From [Muricauda] lutisoli (nom. illeg.) (lineage in GTDB: Bacteria > Bacteroidota > Bacteroidia > Flavobacteriales > Flavobacteriaceae), in the NCBI RefSeq assembly GCF_017313105.1, contig NZ_JAFLND010000001.1, forward strand, positions 62,001 through 126,000: a DNA stretch of 64,000 bases, read 5' to 3'. The notes beneath the pieces were generated by a model that had not been told where the DNA came from, made no database searches, and saw only the letters and a list, made by a program, of their open reading frames with translations. Positions 24,688-34,666 of the stretch are shown piece by piece. The translations under genes and the position numbers were made by a program. The stretch's first letter is position 1. Each line of letters begins with the position of its first letter.

Positions 24688-25641
24688 TTAGTCTGCGCAA
24701 TAGTCTATTTCAATAAGACCAGCTGCAGTACCGGTACCTACGCTAGCAACCATGTTGCCTGCAGGTGTGTAAATTTGGAAGGAAATCTCTCCCCAAAAGT
24801 CACCTTGGAAATCAATTTCAGCCGCTCCCGTTTGGCCTGGAGGAACTTCGAATGTTGCAGTTCCTTCACTATCACCAGAAGTACAATCGTATCCTGGGTC
24901 TTCGTAAGGGGTACAAAGTCCTATTTCATATACGGTACCATCACTTAAAGTGATAATGATACCAGGGCCTCCACCGTCGGCAGTTGTTGGCTGCCAACCA
25001 TCGCCGAATGCATCCTGCATATCAATGGTCCAGGTTCCGGCTTGAGTTGGTTTAGGTCCACATACCAAAACAGAAGTGTACTCAAAAGGTGAGTTAAAGT
25101 AAGAACCAGTCAATGTTCCTGAGTTATCTGCAGCAGAATAAACCCTTCCATCGGTTCTTACAATTTCAAATCTGATTGTGAATGCATCACCACCAAAAAT
25201 CTCATCACCTGTTAAACCTAAAGCCGACTGCATTTCTTCAGCAGTTGCCGTATAGGTAAATCTTGGCAAACCATTTGGTCCGATGGTTCCATCACTTAAA
25301 GAGTATGACTGAACTAGTACCTCGGTATCTCCAATCGTGGAATTACCTTTGTCCGAGGTATTGTCATTATATCCTAAATACACATCAAGAGATTGGAGTA
25401 AATCCCCATTTTCCTGATCTTGAACTTCAACAGTTGCACCAAAACCTCCACCTAATAGAGTACTGGTTGTAACGTCATAGTCAATCGTGTTCTCTGTAAC
25501 TTCGATAGTTCTAAGTATAGACCCTCTTGTTTCTTCTGCCACAATTTGGTCAATTACTTTGTCGCTATCTTCACAAGCTGCGAATAGTATTGCTACCATA
25601 CCAGCTAAAAAGACTTTATTTATAAAATTAATTTTCTTCAT
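24688..25641 (-). CDS. Surface lipoprotein encoded with SusC/SusD, unknown function
   Basis: 317 residues, lipoprotein signal with lipobox FAAC (Cys23). The mature N-terminal part (about 40-190) is beta-rich. The C-terminal part (about 195-317) opens with CGPKPTQAGTWTIDMQDAFG and contains the DxFGDGW pattern seen in many Bacteroidota surface domains, plus four Cys (LVCGPK, GLCTPY, YDCTSG, DYCAD) that could form two disulfides. It follows susD by 14 nt, the usual place of a surface glycan- or peptide-binding accessory lipoprotein. The ligand is unknown. Confidence 0.75.
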   Translation of the reverse strand: MKKINFINKVFLAGMVAILFAACEDSDKVIDQIVAEETRGSILRTIEVTENTIDYDVTTSTLLGGGFGATVEVQDQENGDLLQSLDVYLGYNDNTSDKGNSTIGDTEVLVQSYSLSDGTIGPNGLPRFTYTATAEEMQSALGLTGDEIFGGDAFTIRFEIVRTDGRVYSAADNSGTLTGSYFNSPFEYTSVLVCGPKPTQAGTWTIDMQDAFGDGWQPTTADGGGPGIIITLSDGTVYEIGLCTPYEDPGYDCTSGDSEGTATFEVPPGQTGAAEIDFQGDFWGEISFQIYTPAGNMVASVGTGTAAGLIEIDYCAD

Positions 25642-25655
25642 TTTTCTAAAAAATT

Positions 25656-27374
25656 TTAGTTAGCTGGTGGAAATGTTGGACTAGCTGGATTGTTATCCCA
25701 AAACACCTGAGTAGTCAAATCTGACCTCTGCTCTAGGTTTGGATTGTTCAACACTTCGTTTTGTGGTAATAATAACGTTCTAGGGAACGGTCCTGGATCT
25801 GGTTCCCAGTTAGGGGCCACAGTTGTAGGGAAACCGGTTTTCCTGTAATAGTTATAAGATTCAAAACCACCACCGTACAAAGTTGTGAAATATTGCTCTG
25901 CAAAAATATTCTCTTTGTCATCACCAGTTGCGTTGTTGAATGCGTCAACAATACCAGCGATATAATCCTCAACTTCAGTTTCAGTTGGCTCGAAAGACAA
26001 GTCTGCAGAACCGTCCAAGGCACCAAAGCTCTGAACTTTTGCAATGGACTTGGTTAAACCAGCCTCCAGTGCATCCGCTTTTTCGGCATCGGATGTGGCC
26101 ATTTCACCAATCCAGAAATCTACATAAGAAGACAGGATAATTGGCTCTATACCAGCACCGCCGCCACCTTGACCAAGACCAACACCAGGTGCCAAAAGCA
26201 CGCCAGTTACGGCATCTACATCGCTAAATTGGCTATCATCAAAACGTCCAGCTGCAGGGTAAACACCAGGAGCAGTTTTTAAGAAACCATCCGGTGGTCC
26301 ACCTTCATCATTACCATGAGATCTACCCCAGTACCCATTGTCTACACTGCAGTAAACATATCCTGCATAGTGTGCGGGTGGCGTGAAAAAAGAACAAGAA
26401 ATGGTTTCTTCGTTCGGTGGCACCTCGTTACCATTAACGTCGATAGCTCCTGGAGTACCATTAGCTTGACGATAAAAGTAATATCTGATTCTAGGATCAT
26501 CATTCTGTAGCATCAAATTCATGAGCCAGTTTGATCTATATGGCCCCACTCCGGTTGGAGTATAACTTGCTTCGTAATCTGGGTGACGGTCACTAGGTTG
26601 TAGTTCACTCACACCATATCTGAATTGTAAGTCATCATCAGAAGAAGTAATATAATCCCCAGAAGCAACTATGGCATCAAAAGCCGCTTTGTTTCCAGTG
26701 TTCTTATAGGAACGTAATCTGATAGAATTAAGGGCTTTTATCCATTTGGATGTGTCCCCTTCATAAAACATGTCTGTAGCACCTTGAACACCCGGTCCGG
26801 AAGCAAGTAGCGCTTCGGCCTCGTTCAAAAGTCTAAATGCTGCAGCATATATCTCTTCGCCACTATCTAAAGTTGGAGCAGGAAACTCAGCTGGATTACC
26901 AGCTTCAGAAAATGCAGCAACACCTAGCATATCCGCTAATTGAAATAATGAATGCGCATACATTATTTTACCTATGCCAATGTGAAAAGAATAATCCACA
27001 TCAGTTTCGGCATCAATAGCTTCAAGGGCTTGCAGGTTTGTTAAAAGACCTACGTCAACACCTGTACCAGGTATGTTAAAATCAGAACTGTAGGTTCTTG
27101 CCCACACAGAATTTAACGTAGTACCTGAAAGTCCGTTAAAATAATTTCTGGAGCCAAAGTACTCAATACGGGTCAATTGAGCAGCTACGTCTCCAAAATC
27201 ATCTTGGTTGGAAATGTACGCCAATTGCATTGCATTAAGCAGCAAATTGGGGTCCGACTGTGTCGGAGACAGTTCGTTTGGGCTTATTGTCAAGTCCAAA
27301 TCAGTCGTTTCGCAGGCCGTAAAACTTATGCCCGCTAATAAGACCAATGTAATATGTTTAAATATATTTTTCAT
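25656..27374 (-). CDS. SusD/RagB-like nutrient-binding outer-membrane lipoprotein
   Basis: 572 residues from ATG 27374 (a TTG seven codons earlier is less likely). Lipoprotein signal MKNIFKHITLVLLAGISFTAC with Cys21. The mature start DLDLTISPNELSPTQSDPNL and the helical TPR-like region (YAHSLFQLADMLGVAAFSEA; WIKALNSIRLRSYKNTGNKA) match the SusD-like-2 group. SusD proteins form the hinged lid of the SusC transporter and bind the nutrient at the cell surface. It follows the susC-like gene by 27 nt. Confidence 0.92.
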   Translation of the reverse strand: MKNIFKHITLVLLAGISFTACETTDLDLTISPNELSPTQSDPNLLLNAMQLAYISNQDDFGDVAAQLTRIEYFGSRNYFNGLSGTTLNSVWARTYSSDFNIPGTGVDVGLLTNLQALEAIDAETDVDYSFHIGIGKIMYAHSLFQLADMLGVAAFSEAGNPAEFPAPTLDSGEEIYAAAFRLLNEAEALLASGPGVQGATDMFYEGDTSKWIKALNSIRLRSYKNTGNKAAFDAIVASGDYITSSDDDLQFRYGVSELQPSDRHPDYEASYTPTGVGPYRSNWLMNLMLQNDDPRIRYYFYRQANGTPGAIDVNGNEVPPNEETISCSFFTPPAHYAGYVYCSVDNGYWGRSHGNDEGGPPDGFLKTAPGVYPAAGRFDDSQFSDVDAVTGVLLAPGVGLGQGGGGAGIEPIILSSYVDFWIGEMATSDAEKADALEAGLTKSIAKVQSFGALDGSADLSFEPTETEVEDYIAGIVDAFNNATGDDKENIFAEQYFTTLYGGGFESYNYYRKTGFPTTVAPNWEPDPGPFPRTLLLPQNEVLNNPNLEQRSDLTTQVFWDNNPASPTFPPAN

Positions 27375-27401
27375 AATCTTAATCGTATTTAACAATTTTT
27401 A

Positions 27402-30400
27402 TTAGAAGGATGCTTTAACGCTAAATCCATATCTCCTTGCACTTGGACCGTTCAAGAAATCAAATCCTTGTCCATTACCTACACCAACACCTTGTACGTT
27501 AGGGTCAAAATTAGCACCATCTGGAGTATTGTAAGCATCATACCACAAGTTAAATCCTTGTACAGTGAATGTCAATTGTCCGAATGGCGTTTTATCCAAA
27601 AATTTAGAAGGTAGGCTATATGCCAATGAAACTTCTTGCAAGCGAATAACCGAAGCATCGTAAATTCTAGTTTCGGTAGGTCCAAACAACAAGTTGGTAA
27701 AGTAATACGTAGAGTTGTTGATCTGCGTATTGTTAGGTGAGCCATCTGCCTTAACACCTGGCAAGATGTAAGTTCCTAATCTGTCTTGGGTTTCAACAAT
27801 AAGACCTCTACCCAACAAAGTTGCTATAGTACTGGATAGGATATCACCACCCTTGGTATGGTTCACCTGAACATTCAAGCTCAGATTTTTGTAACGAAGC
27901 GTGTTGATGAAGTTCATGGAATAATCTGCGATAGCATCTCCAACAATAGGAGCCAATCCATCTGCATCTTGCTCAGCTACTTGGTAACTACCAGCACTGT
28001 TGACTATGAAATTACCATTGTCATCACGTTGAATAGCTGTTCCGTAGATAGAACCCAATGATTTTCCTTCTTGTGCTACGTTACCACCTCTAAACAATCC
28101 ACCTCCTGCAGGAATGGAACCAGAATAGAAAATTTGATCCTGTTCTTGCTCGGTCACAATAACGTCATTGGTAAAGAAGTTGATTCTTGAATTCCAAGAG
28201 AAATCCTGACCATTAAAAATATCAACTCCTAAATCAGCCTCAATACCTTTGTTTTCAATGGCTCCAATGTTACTTTGAGTTAAAGTAAATCCTGTTGAAG
28301 GTGCCAATGGCTCTTGAACGATCAAGTCGTTGGTTGTTTTAAAGAAATAAGTAAAGTCCAAAGAAACTCTGTTCTTCCAAAACTTGGATTCAAATCCAAC
28401 CTCTACTTCTTCCAAAAGCTCTGGTTTCAAATCAGGATTTGCTCTAAAGTTGGCAACCTGGTTTGTTGTTATGGATGATCCAGAAAGTTGATCGTTGAAC
28501 ACTTGTGTATTTTGCTCTGTAAAACCAACAGTTGGGTATGCAGAGTTAGTATCAAAGTTAGCGGAAGTACCATAACTTGCTCTAATCTTCAAAAAGTTCA
28601 ATGCATTTTCCGACCTAAGTTCAGGGAACGCATTTGTTGGTAGGAACGACAAACTTGCTCCTGGATACGTAATACTATTGTTTGCACTTTGGAAATTGGA
28701 TACCCAGTCCTTACGTGCACTTACGTTCAAGAATAAAAAGTCGTCATAATCCAAGGTCGCTTGACCTAAAAGACCAACAATGTTTCTTTTTCTTGAAAAT
28801 TGTATCGGCAACTGATTCTGGTAGTTGAAATGTCTTTTAACACCAAATACGATTTGACCTGTACTTGATACACCATTTCTGTCATAAGAATCCGATCTTG
28901 CTGTTGCCCCAGCTGTAAAGCTAAGTCCAAGTTTATCAGAAATATCATAATTACCATTTATAGATACAAAGTGGTCCCAAATGGTATTGTTGTTATCGTA
29001 AGTTTGCAAAAATCCAAAAATTGCGGAGTTAAATTCAACACCACCTTTATTGGAACTGTTGTTGTTACGTTCGTTATAGAAATCCAAACCGGTTCTCCAG
29101 TTCAAATCCAAGTTTTCTGATAATGCATAGTTAGCAGATAAATTCCAGAAAAAACGGTTTGTAAACTGGTTGTATACAACATTCTTCGCAGTCCATCTAG
29201 GGTTGATGATACTGTTGTTCTGACGATAGTATACACTGGAACCGTCAATTGGGTTTTCAAATGGCAAGCCCATCAAGTCAACACTCAAAGGAGTAAAAAA
29301 TACGTTACCATATACAGAAAGACCATCAGTACCGTTACCCCTACTTGATGCAATTGGAGGAGTAAATACATTCGACCTAGCGTAGTTCATTGTACCACGA
29401 ATGGTGAATTTGTTACTTAATTCGGAAACACCACCTAAAGAGATGTTTACCCTATCAAATTTATTTCCTGGTGTAAAACCAACATCGTTAAAGTAACCAA
29501 CGTTGGCATTAAAAGCCGTTTTCCCGTCTTCACTTGATCCAGAAATGTTAACGTTAGTACTCAAAGTTCTACCGGTTCTAAAGAAATCCTCCACTGAATC
29601 GTATGGTTTCCAGTCGTAACGAGCACCGGCGAATTCTGGGAACGCTTGTGGGATACCTGTTGCTGAAGAAGCCGTAGAGTAAGGGTGTGCTAACGTACCA
29701 TTGTCATCAATCGCTGATTGGGCACCCCATCCTGCTGTACCGTCTTTATCAAAGCTTGGACCCCAGTTACTAAAGAACCATCCAAAAGATTGGTCAAAAC
29801 CATTACCATATTGTTGTTGATAATTTGGCATGGAAGCAATATCGTTCGCAAAGAAAGATTGTGAAACTGTGATTTCGGTCTTTTTAGGTCCAGTAGTTGA
29901 AGAACCGGATTTTGTGGTAATCAAAATAACACCGTTTCTTCCCTGCGTACCATACAAGGTCGCAGCAGAAAGACCTTTCAATACTTCAATGCTTTCAATG
30001 TTGTTAGGGTCAAGGTCCAAGAATCTTGAACTACCAGTGTTACCAGATATGAAGCTTCCCTGTTGGTTGGTGTCGTTACTGAAAGGAACACCATCAACAA
30101 TAAATAAAGCCTGGTTATTACCACTAAATGAGTTCAAACCCCTGATCACTACGTTGGTAGCTGATCCGGAGGCACCACCTGCAGAAGTAATGTTTACACC
30201 GGCGGCTTTACCAGAAAGCACCCTGGCAACATCACCCTCCGCTCGCTCTTCCAAAGCTTCGGAGCCAACAGAAGTCGTGGCGTAACCCAGTGCTTTTTTC
30301 TCTCTCTTGATACCTTGGGCGGTTACCACCACCTCTTCAAGAGCTTGAGCGTCTTCTGACATTTGTACATTGATTACGCTGCTAGCGCCAACTACTCTCG

Positions 30401-30644
30401 TGGCCGGTTTTTGACCGATGTAGGTAAAAAGCAATGTCTGCCCCTCACTTGCGCTGATGGCGTAATTTCCATCAAAATCTGTTTGGGTACCCGATGTGGT
30501 CCCTTCAACGACAATGTTGACTCCGGGCAGCGGGAGGCCATCGGCATCCGTAACAGTACCCGTAATCGTCTTGTCTTGTGCATAGGATATATGCACAACA
30601 AACGCCAATAATAGCGTTAACAATCCATTAAGTTTTGTTCTCAT
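27402..30644 (-). CDS. SusC/RagA-family TonB-linked outer-membrane transporter
   Basis: 1080 residues. Signal peptide at 1-22 (ending ISYA), then a carboxypeptidase-regulatory-like domain (KTITGTVTDADGLPLPGVNI, about 25-100), then a plug domain with the SusC signature (ALEEVVVTAQGIKREKKALG; VIRGLNSFSGNNQALFIVDG; IESIEVLKGLSAATLYGTQG; RNGVILITTKSG) and a long beta-barrel ending in aromatic Phe. It imports an oligomeric nutrient with energy from TonB. No glycoside hydrolase or sigma/anti-sigma pair lies nearby, so the substrate cannot be guessed and need not be a glycan. It heads a unit with susD and the accessory lipoprotein. Confidence 0.95.
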   Translation of the reverse strand: MRTKLNGLLTLLLAFVVHISYAQDKTITGTVTDADGLPLPGVNIVVEGTTSGTQTDFDGNYAISASEGQTLLFTYIGQKPATRVVGASSVINVQMSEDAQALEEVVVTAQGIKREKKALGYATTSVGSEALEERAEGDVARVLSGKAAGVNITSAGGASGSATNVVIRGLNSFSGNNQALFIVDGVPFSNDTNQQGSFISGNTGSSRFLDLDPNNIESIEVLKGLSAATLYGTQGRNGVILITTKSGSSTTGPKKTEITVSQSFFANDIASMPNYQQQYGNGFDQSFGWFFSNWGPSFDKDGTAGWGAQSAIDDNGTLAHPYSTASSATGIPQAFPEFAGARYDWKPYDSVEDFFRTGRTLSTNVNISGSSEDGKTAFNANVGYFNDVGFTPGNKFDRVNISLGGVSELSNKFTIRGTMNYARSNVFTPPIASSRGNGTDGLSVYGNVFFTPLSVDLMGLPFENPIDGSSVYYRQNNSIINPRWTAKNVVYNQFTNRFFWNLSANYALSENLDLNWRTGLDFYNERNNNSSNKGGVEFNSAIFGFLQTYDNNNTIWDHFVSINGNYDISDKLGLSFTAGATARSDSYDRNGVSSTGQIVFGVKRHFNYQNQLPIQFSRKRNIVGLLGQATLDYDDFLFLNVSARKDWVSNFQSANNSITYPGASLSFLPTNAFPELRSENALNFLKIRASYGTSANFDTNSAYPTVGFTEQNTQVFNDQLSGSSITTNQVANFRANPDLKPELLEEVEVGFESKFWKNRVSLDFTYFFKTTNDLIVQEPLAPSTGFTLTQSNIGAIENKGIEADLGVDIFNGQDFSWNSRINFFTNDVIVTEQEQDQIFYSGSIPAGGGLFRGGNVAQEGKSLGSIYGTAIQRDDNGNFIVNSAGSYQVAEQDADGLAPIVGDAIADYSMNFINTLRYKNLSLNVQVNHTKGGDILSSTIATLLGRGLIVETQDRLGTYILPGVKADGSPNNTQINNSTYYFTNLLFGPTETRIYDASVIRLQEVSLAYSLPSKFLDKTPFGQLTFTVQGFNLWYDAYNTPDGANFDPNVQGVGVGNGQGFDFLNGPSARRYGFSVKASF

Positions 30645-31104
30645 TGTTAAATTATTTGAATTAGCTGATCGCTAAAATCATAATTTCGTGTTAATAATCC
30701 AAACTAATTTTATAAAATCTTTAAGAACGCCATCGTAAATGTGATTACTGCAAAAACTTAAAAAATCATTAACAACTACATAATTTAAAGGGGGGATAAT
30801 TCTTCTAAATGCAAATTAAACGGTGTCACCCCTCAAACCCAAGGGTGTTTTAATGCTTAGCCCAAAATTTTAAAGGCTTGCCGATTTTTATGAACTCTAA
30901 GGTGTCTTTTTTGGGTGTGCCCTTGGTTGTTAAAAAGGTGTGAAATCCAATATTGTATTTATACCTTAATATATACCATAAATACATTCCTTTTTTTCTT
31001 TGGCCGTTCCATGTGGCTGGCAAGTCTTTTTTGGTTTTATTTTGGTTATTTGAAAACGGTGCTCAAACTTTTTTTGGTTCTACCGCAAATTTAATTGGCA
31101 TGGA

Positions 31105-31135
31105 TTTGAATTATTGGGAATAATCACTACATTTG
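31105..31135 (+). promoter_or_regulatory. Promoter of the rpsL ribosomal operon
   Basis: TTTG at 31105-31108 (-33) and TACATTTG at 31128-31135 (-7, exact consensus) with a 19-nt spacer make a textbook Bacteroidota promoter. The expected start is near 31140, giving a leader of about 38 nt. Confidence 0.8.
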
Positions 31136-31138
31136 CAG

Positions 31139-31153
31139 CCCTCAAAATGAGGG
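31139..31153 (+). promoter_or_regulatory. 5'-terminal hairpin of the rpsL leader
   Basis: CCCTC (31139-31143) and GAGGG (31149-31153) enclose AAAAT. By the promoter position this hairpin is at the extreme 5' end of the mRNA, where it could stabilise the transcript or take part in control. Confidence 0.4.
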
Positions 31154-31178
31154 TTATTTAGTTTTTAAAAGAAATTTA

Positions 31179-31553
31179 ATGCCAACAATTTCACAATTAG
31201 TACGAAAAGGAAGGGCCACAATTACCAAGAAGAGTAAATCGGCTGCTTTGGATTCGTGTCCTCAAAGAAGGGGTGTTTGTACGCGTGTTTACACAACTAC
31301 GCCAAAGAAACCAAACTCTGCAATGCGTAAAGTTGCAAGGGTAAGGTTGACCAATGGTAAAGAGGTGAACGCATACATCCCTGGTGAAGGTCACAATCTC
31401 CAAGAGCACTCGATAGTATTGGTTAGAGGTGGGAGAGTAAAGGATTTGCCTGGTGTGCGATATCATATCGTTCGCGGTGCTTTGGATACCGCAGGTGTTG
31501 CGGGAAGAACGCAACGACGATCTAAGTATGGTGCAAAGCGTCCTAAAAATTAA
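31179..31553 (+). CDS. rpsL: 30S ribosomal protein S12
   Basis: 124 residues. S12 sits at the decoding centre. The universally conserved [20 protein letters not shown] (40-59) and [12 protein letters not shown] (85-96) loops are intact; K43 and K88, the usual streptomycin-resistance positions, are the wild-type lysines. First gene of the long ribosomal run, with a strong promoter 44 nt before the ATG. Confidence 0.98.
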   Translation: MPTISQLVRKGRATITKKSKSAALDSCPQRRGVCTRVYTTTPKKPNSAMRKVARVRLTNGKEVNAYIPGEGHNLQEHSIVLVRGGRVKDLPGVRYHIVRGALDTAGVAGRTQRRSKYGAKRPKN

Positions 31554-31572
31554 TCATTTTTAAGAAGAAGCG

Positions 31573-32049
31573 ATGAGAAAAAAGCAGGCAAAAAAGAGAC
31601 CGTTATTACCGGACCCAAAATTTAACGATCAACTTGTTACACGTTTTGTGAACATGATGATGTGGGACGGTAAAAAGTCAGTTGCATTCAAGATTTTTTA
31701 TGATGCAATTGCAATTGTAGACGAGAAAAACACCGACGAAGAAAAAACAGGATTGGAATTGTGGAAAGATGCTCTTTCCAATGTTATGCCACACGTTGAG
31801 GTTCGTAGTAGAAGAGTAGGTGGTGCAACATTCCAGATTCCTATGCAGATTCGTCCGGATAGAAAAATATCCACTGCCATGAAGTGGTTGATCAGCTTTT
31901 CAAGAAAGCGTAACGAGAAATCAATGGCACAAAAATTGGCGGCTGAAATTTTAGCGGCGGCCAAGGAAGAAGGTGCGGCAGTTAAGAAAAGAGTAGATAC
32001 ACACAAAATGGCTGAGGCCAACAAAGCGTTCTCACACTTTAGATTCTAA
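31573..32049 (+). CDS. rpsG: 30S ribosomal protein S7
   Basis: 158 residues, primary 16S rRNA binder of the small-subunit head. Conserved segments include a basic N-terminus ([20 protein letters not shown]), [20 protein letters not shown] and [20 protein letters not shown]. It lies 19 nt after rpsL and 8 nt before fusA, the standard str order. No regulatory element was seen in the gap. Confidence 0.98.
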   Translation: MRKKQAKKRPLLPDPKFNDQLVTRFVNMMMWDGKKSVAFKIFYDAIAIVDEKNTDEEKTGLELWKDALSNVMPHVEVRSRRVGGATFQIPMQIRPDRKISTAMKWLISFSRKRNEKSMAQKLAAEILAAAKEEGAAVKKRVDTHKMAEANKAFSHFRF

Positions 32050-32057
32050 ACAATATA

Positions 32058-34184
32058 ATGGGAAGAGATTTAAAATATACAAGGAATATAGGTATTGCAG
32101 CTCACATTGATGCTGGAAAGACAACTACTACAGAACGTATTCTTTTCTATACAGGTGTGAGCCACAAAATTGGTGAGGTGCACGATGGTGCCGCTACCAT
32201 GGACTGGATGGAGCAAGAGCAAGAGCGTGGTATTACCATTACCTCTGCTGCAACTACTTGTACATGGAAGTTTCCAATGGAGAATGCGCAGACATTACCT
32301 GACACAAAAGATTATCACTTTAATATTATCGACACCCCCGGACACGTTGACTTTACGGTTGAGGTAAACCGATCACTTCGTGTGTTGGATGGATTGGTGT
32401 TCTTGTTCAGTGCTGTTGATGGTGTTGAGCCACAATCCGAAACCAACTGGAGGTTGGCCGATAATTATAAAGTTCCAAGAATCGGTTTTGTGAACAAGAT
32501 GGATCGTCAAGGTTCAAACTTCTTGGCTGTATGCAAGCAGGTTCGTGAAATGTTGGGTTCCAATGCTGTGCCGATTGTTCTACCAATTGGTGATGAAGCT
32601 GATTTTAAAGGTATTGTTGACTTGGCCAAGAACAGAGCTGTTGTTTGGCACGAGGAAAACTTCGGTTCTACATTTGATGTAGTCGATATACCTTCAGAAA
32701 TGAAAGATGAGGTTAAGGAGTACAGAGCTGCCTTGATCGAAGCTGTTGCTGAGTATGATGAAGAGTTGATGGAGAAGTTCTTCGAAGATGAAGATTCCAT
32801 CACTGAAGAAGAAGTGCATGCCGCATTGCGTGCAGCAGTTATGGATAGGGCCATCATTCCAATGATCTGCGGTTCTTCCTTTAAAAACAAAGGAGTTCAG
32901 TTCTTGTTGGATGCTGTTTGTCGCTACTTGCCTTCACCTTTGGATAAGGATGATATCGTTGGTATCAACCCGAATACAGAGAAAGAAGAAAGAAGAAAAC
33001 CAGATCCAAAAGAGCCTTTTGCTGCATTGGCCTTTAAGATCGCAACCGATCCTTTCGTAGGTCGTTTGGCATTCTTTAGAGCGTACTCAGGTCGTTTGGA
33101 TGCAGGTTCTTATGTGCTGAACAATCGTTCTGGAAACAAAGAGCGTATTTCACGTATCTATCAAATGCATTCCAATAAACAAAATGCTATCGAATACATA
33201 GAGGCTGGTGATATTGGTGCTGCTGTAGGATTTAAGGATATCAAGACAGGAGATACCCTTTCCGATGAAAAACATCCAATTGTTTTGGAAAGTATGCAGT
33301 TTCCTGAGCCTGTAATCGGTATTGCAGTTGAGCCTAAAACTAAGGCTGATGTTGATAAATTGGGTATGGCTTTGGCAAAATTGGCCGAAGAGGATCCAAC
33401 ATTTCAAGTAAAAACAGATGAGGCATCCGGTCAAACCATTATTTCCGGTATGGGCGAGCTTCACTTGGATATTATTTGTGACCGTCTTAGACGTGAGTTT
33501 AAAGTAGATGTTACTCAGGGTCAGCCCCAGGTGGAGTATAAAGAAGCCATCACTGGAACAGCTGATCACAGAGAAACTTATAAGAAACAAACTGGTGGTC
33601 GTGGTAAGTTTGCGGATATCGTATTTACCATGGAACCTGCTGAGGAAGGTAAGTCCGGTCTTGAGTTTGTTAATATGATCAAGGGAGGTAACATTCCTAA
33701 AGAATTTGTTCCATCTGTTGAGAAAGGATTCAAAGAGGCTATGAAAAATGGTCCTTTGGCAGGTTTCGAAATGGATTCTATGAAAATTACCCTTAAAGAT
33801 GGGTCTTTCCACCCTGTGGATTCTGACCAACTTTCTTTCGAACTAGCTGCAAAATTGGGTTACAAGGTTGCTGCTAAGAAAGCTAAAGCGGTAATTATGG
33901 AACCAATCATGAAGTTGGAAGTTCTTACCCCAGAGGAAAACATGGGTGATATTGTAGGTGACCTGAACCGAAGAAGAGGTCAGGTTAACAGTATGTCCGA
34001 TAGAGCGGGTGCTAAAGTTGTTAAAGCTGAAGTACCACTATCCGAGATGTTCGGTTATGTAACCGCCTTGAGAACTTTATCTTCTGGTAGGGCAACATCC
34101 ACAATGGAATTTTCACACTATGCCGATACTCCTTCCAATATTGCGGAGGAAGTTATTAAAGCAGCTAAAGGAGTAACCGCTTAA
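32058..34184 (+). CDS. fusA: Translation elongation factor G
   Basis: 708 residues, full length. G domain motifs: [16 protein letters not shown] (15-30), the switch [19 protein letters not shown], and NKMD. Domains II-V follow (TGQTII-like segment [37 protein letters not shown] in the C-terminal part). It catalyses translocation and, with RRF, ribosome recycling. The gene lies between rpsG and rpsJ; no tuf gene follows, unlike in E. coli. Confidence 0.98.
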   Translation: MGRDLKYTRNIGIAAHIDAGKTTTTERILFYTGVSHKIGEVHDGAATMDWMEQEQERGITITSAATTCTWKFPMENAQTLPDTKDYHFNIIDTPGHVDFTVEVNRSLRVLDGLVFLFSAVDGVEPQSETNWRLADNYKVPRIGFVNKMDRQGSNFLAVCKQVREMLGSNAVPIVLPIGDEADFKGIVDLAKNRAVVWHEENFGSTFDVVDIPSEMKDEVKEYRAALIEAVAEYDEELMEKFFEDEDSITEEEVHAALRAAVMDRAIIPMICGSSFKNKGVQFLLDAVCRYLPSPLDKDDIVGINPNTEKEERRKPDPKEPFAALAFKIATDPFVGRLAFFRAYSGRLDAGSYVLNNRSGNKERISRIYQMHSNKQNAIEYIEAGDIGAAVGFKDIKTGDTLSDEKHPIVLESMQFPEPVIGIAVEPKTKADVDKLGMALAKLAEEDPTFQVKTDEASGQTIISGMGELHLDIICDRLRREFKVDVTQGQPQVEYKEAITGTADHRETYKKQTGGRGKFADIVFTMEPAEEGKSGLEFVNMIKGGNIPKEFVPSVEKGFKEAMKNGPLAGFEMDSMKITLKDGSFHPVDSDQLSFELAAKLGYKVAAKKAKAVIMEPIMKLEVLTPEENMGDIVGDLNRRRGQVNSMSDRAGAKVVKAEVPLSEMFGYVTALRTLSSGRATSTMEFSHYADTPSNIAEEVIKAAKGVTA

Positions 34185-34196
34185 TTTTTCAGCAAG

Positions 34197-34502
34197 ATGA
34201 GTCAAAAAATTAGAATAAAATTGAAATCTTACGATCACAATTTGGTGGACAAATCTGCTGAGAAGATCGTGAAGACAGTAAAAACAACTGGTGCGGTGGT
34301 AACTGGGCCAATCCCATTGCCAACGCGTAAAAAGATATTTACGGTTTTGCGTTCGCCTCACGTGAACAAAAAATCGAGAGAGCAGTTCCAATTGAGCTCT
34401 TACAAGAGACTGTTGGATATATACAGCTCTTCATCAAAAACCATCGACGCGCTTATGAAGCTTGAGCTTCCGAGTGGGGTTGAGGTTGAGATCAAAGTCT
34501 GA
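34197..34502 (+). CDS. rpsJ: 30S ribosomal protein S10 (NusE)
   Basis: 101 residues. Conserved [20 protein letters not shown] at the start and [20 protein letters not shown] loop. S10 is a head protein of the small subunit and, as NusE, joins transcription antitermination complexes. It follows fusA by 12 nt but is separated from rplC by 164 nt with hairpins, so here S10 belongs transcriptionally to the str group. Confidence 0.97.
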   Translation: MSQKIRIKLKSYDHNLVDKSAEKIVKTVKTTGAVVTGPIPLPTRKKIFTVLRSPHVNKKSREQFQLSSYKRLLDIYSSSSKTIDALMKLELPSGVEVEIKV

Positions 34503-34533
34503 TAATGTTTCTGCCCTAGGTGGGAGCAACATG

Positions 34534-34553
34534 TCCCGAACGACGGTTCGGGA
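34534..34553 (+). promoter_or_regulatory. Stable hairpin in the rpsJ-rplC gap
   Basis: TCCCGAAC (34534-34541) and GTTCGGGA (34546-34553) form a perfect 8-bp stem with the tetraloop GACG. It precedes the terminator-like hairpin by 22 nt and may be part of a leader RNA that controls readthrough. Confidence 0.5.
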
Positions 34554-34575
34554 AAAACGGAGAAAGAAAAAAATC

Positions 34576-34613
34576 TGGGTCAGAACAGAATATTTTCTTG
34601 ACCCAATTTTTTT
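34576..34613 (+). terminator. Attenuator-like terminator between rpsJ and rplC
   Basis: TGGGTCA (34576-34582) pairs with TGACCCA (34599-34605), with further GAA/TTC pairing inside, and is followed two bases later by seven T (34607-34613). This is a canonical intrinsic terminator in the middle of a run of ribosomal protein genes, so it probably acts as an attenuator that allows partial or regulated readthrough. Confidence 0.65.
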
Positions 34614-34666
34614 GCCAAGAAGTTGGTAAAAGTTATAAAAAGTAAATAATTGTTAATTAATTAAAT

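Larger units (their letters stand above)
30645..31178. other. 534-nt divergent intergenic region between susC-like gene and rpsL
   Basis: No gene was seen. The right end holds the rpsL promoter and leader hairpin. The middle has a short inverted repeat, CACCC/GGGTG, around 30827-30848 followed by TTTT, on the plus strand. The left end should hold the susC promoter; TTAGTTTG on the minus strand near 30699-30706 is one mismatch from the -7 consensus, too weak to call. The region is A/T-rich. Confidence 0.6.

Noticed and set aside
29830..30285. 151-residue open frame on the plus strand inside the susC-like gene
   Set aside because: Antisense to conserved SusC plug motifs, so it is a shadow frame.
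30645..31178. tRNA or small RNA gene in the susC-rpsL gap
   Set aside because: No cloverleaf arms, no TTC-loop pattern; only a weak 5-bp inverted repeat.
33150..33830. 226-residue open frame on the minus strand inside fusA
   Set aside because: Shadow of EF-G; no recognisable protein features.
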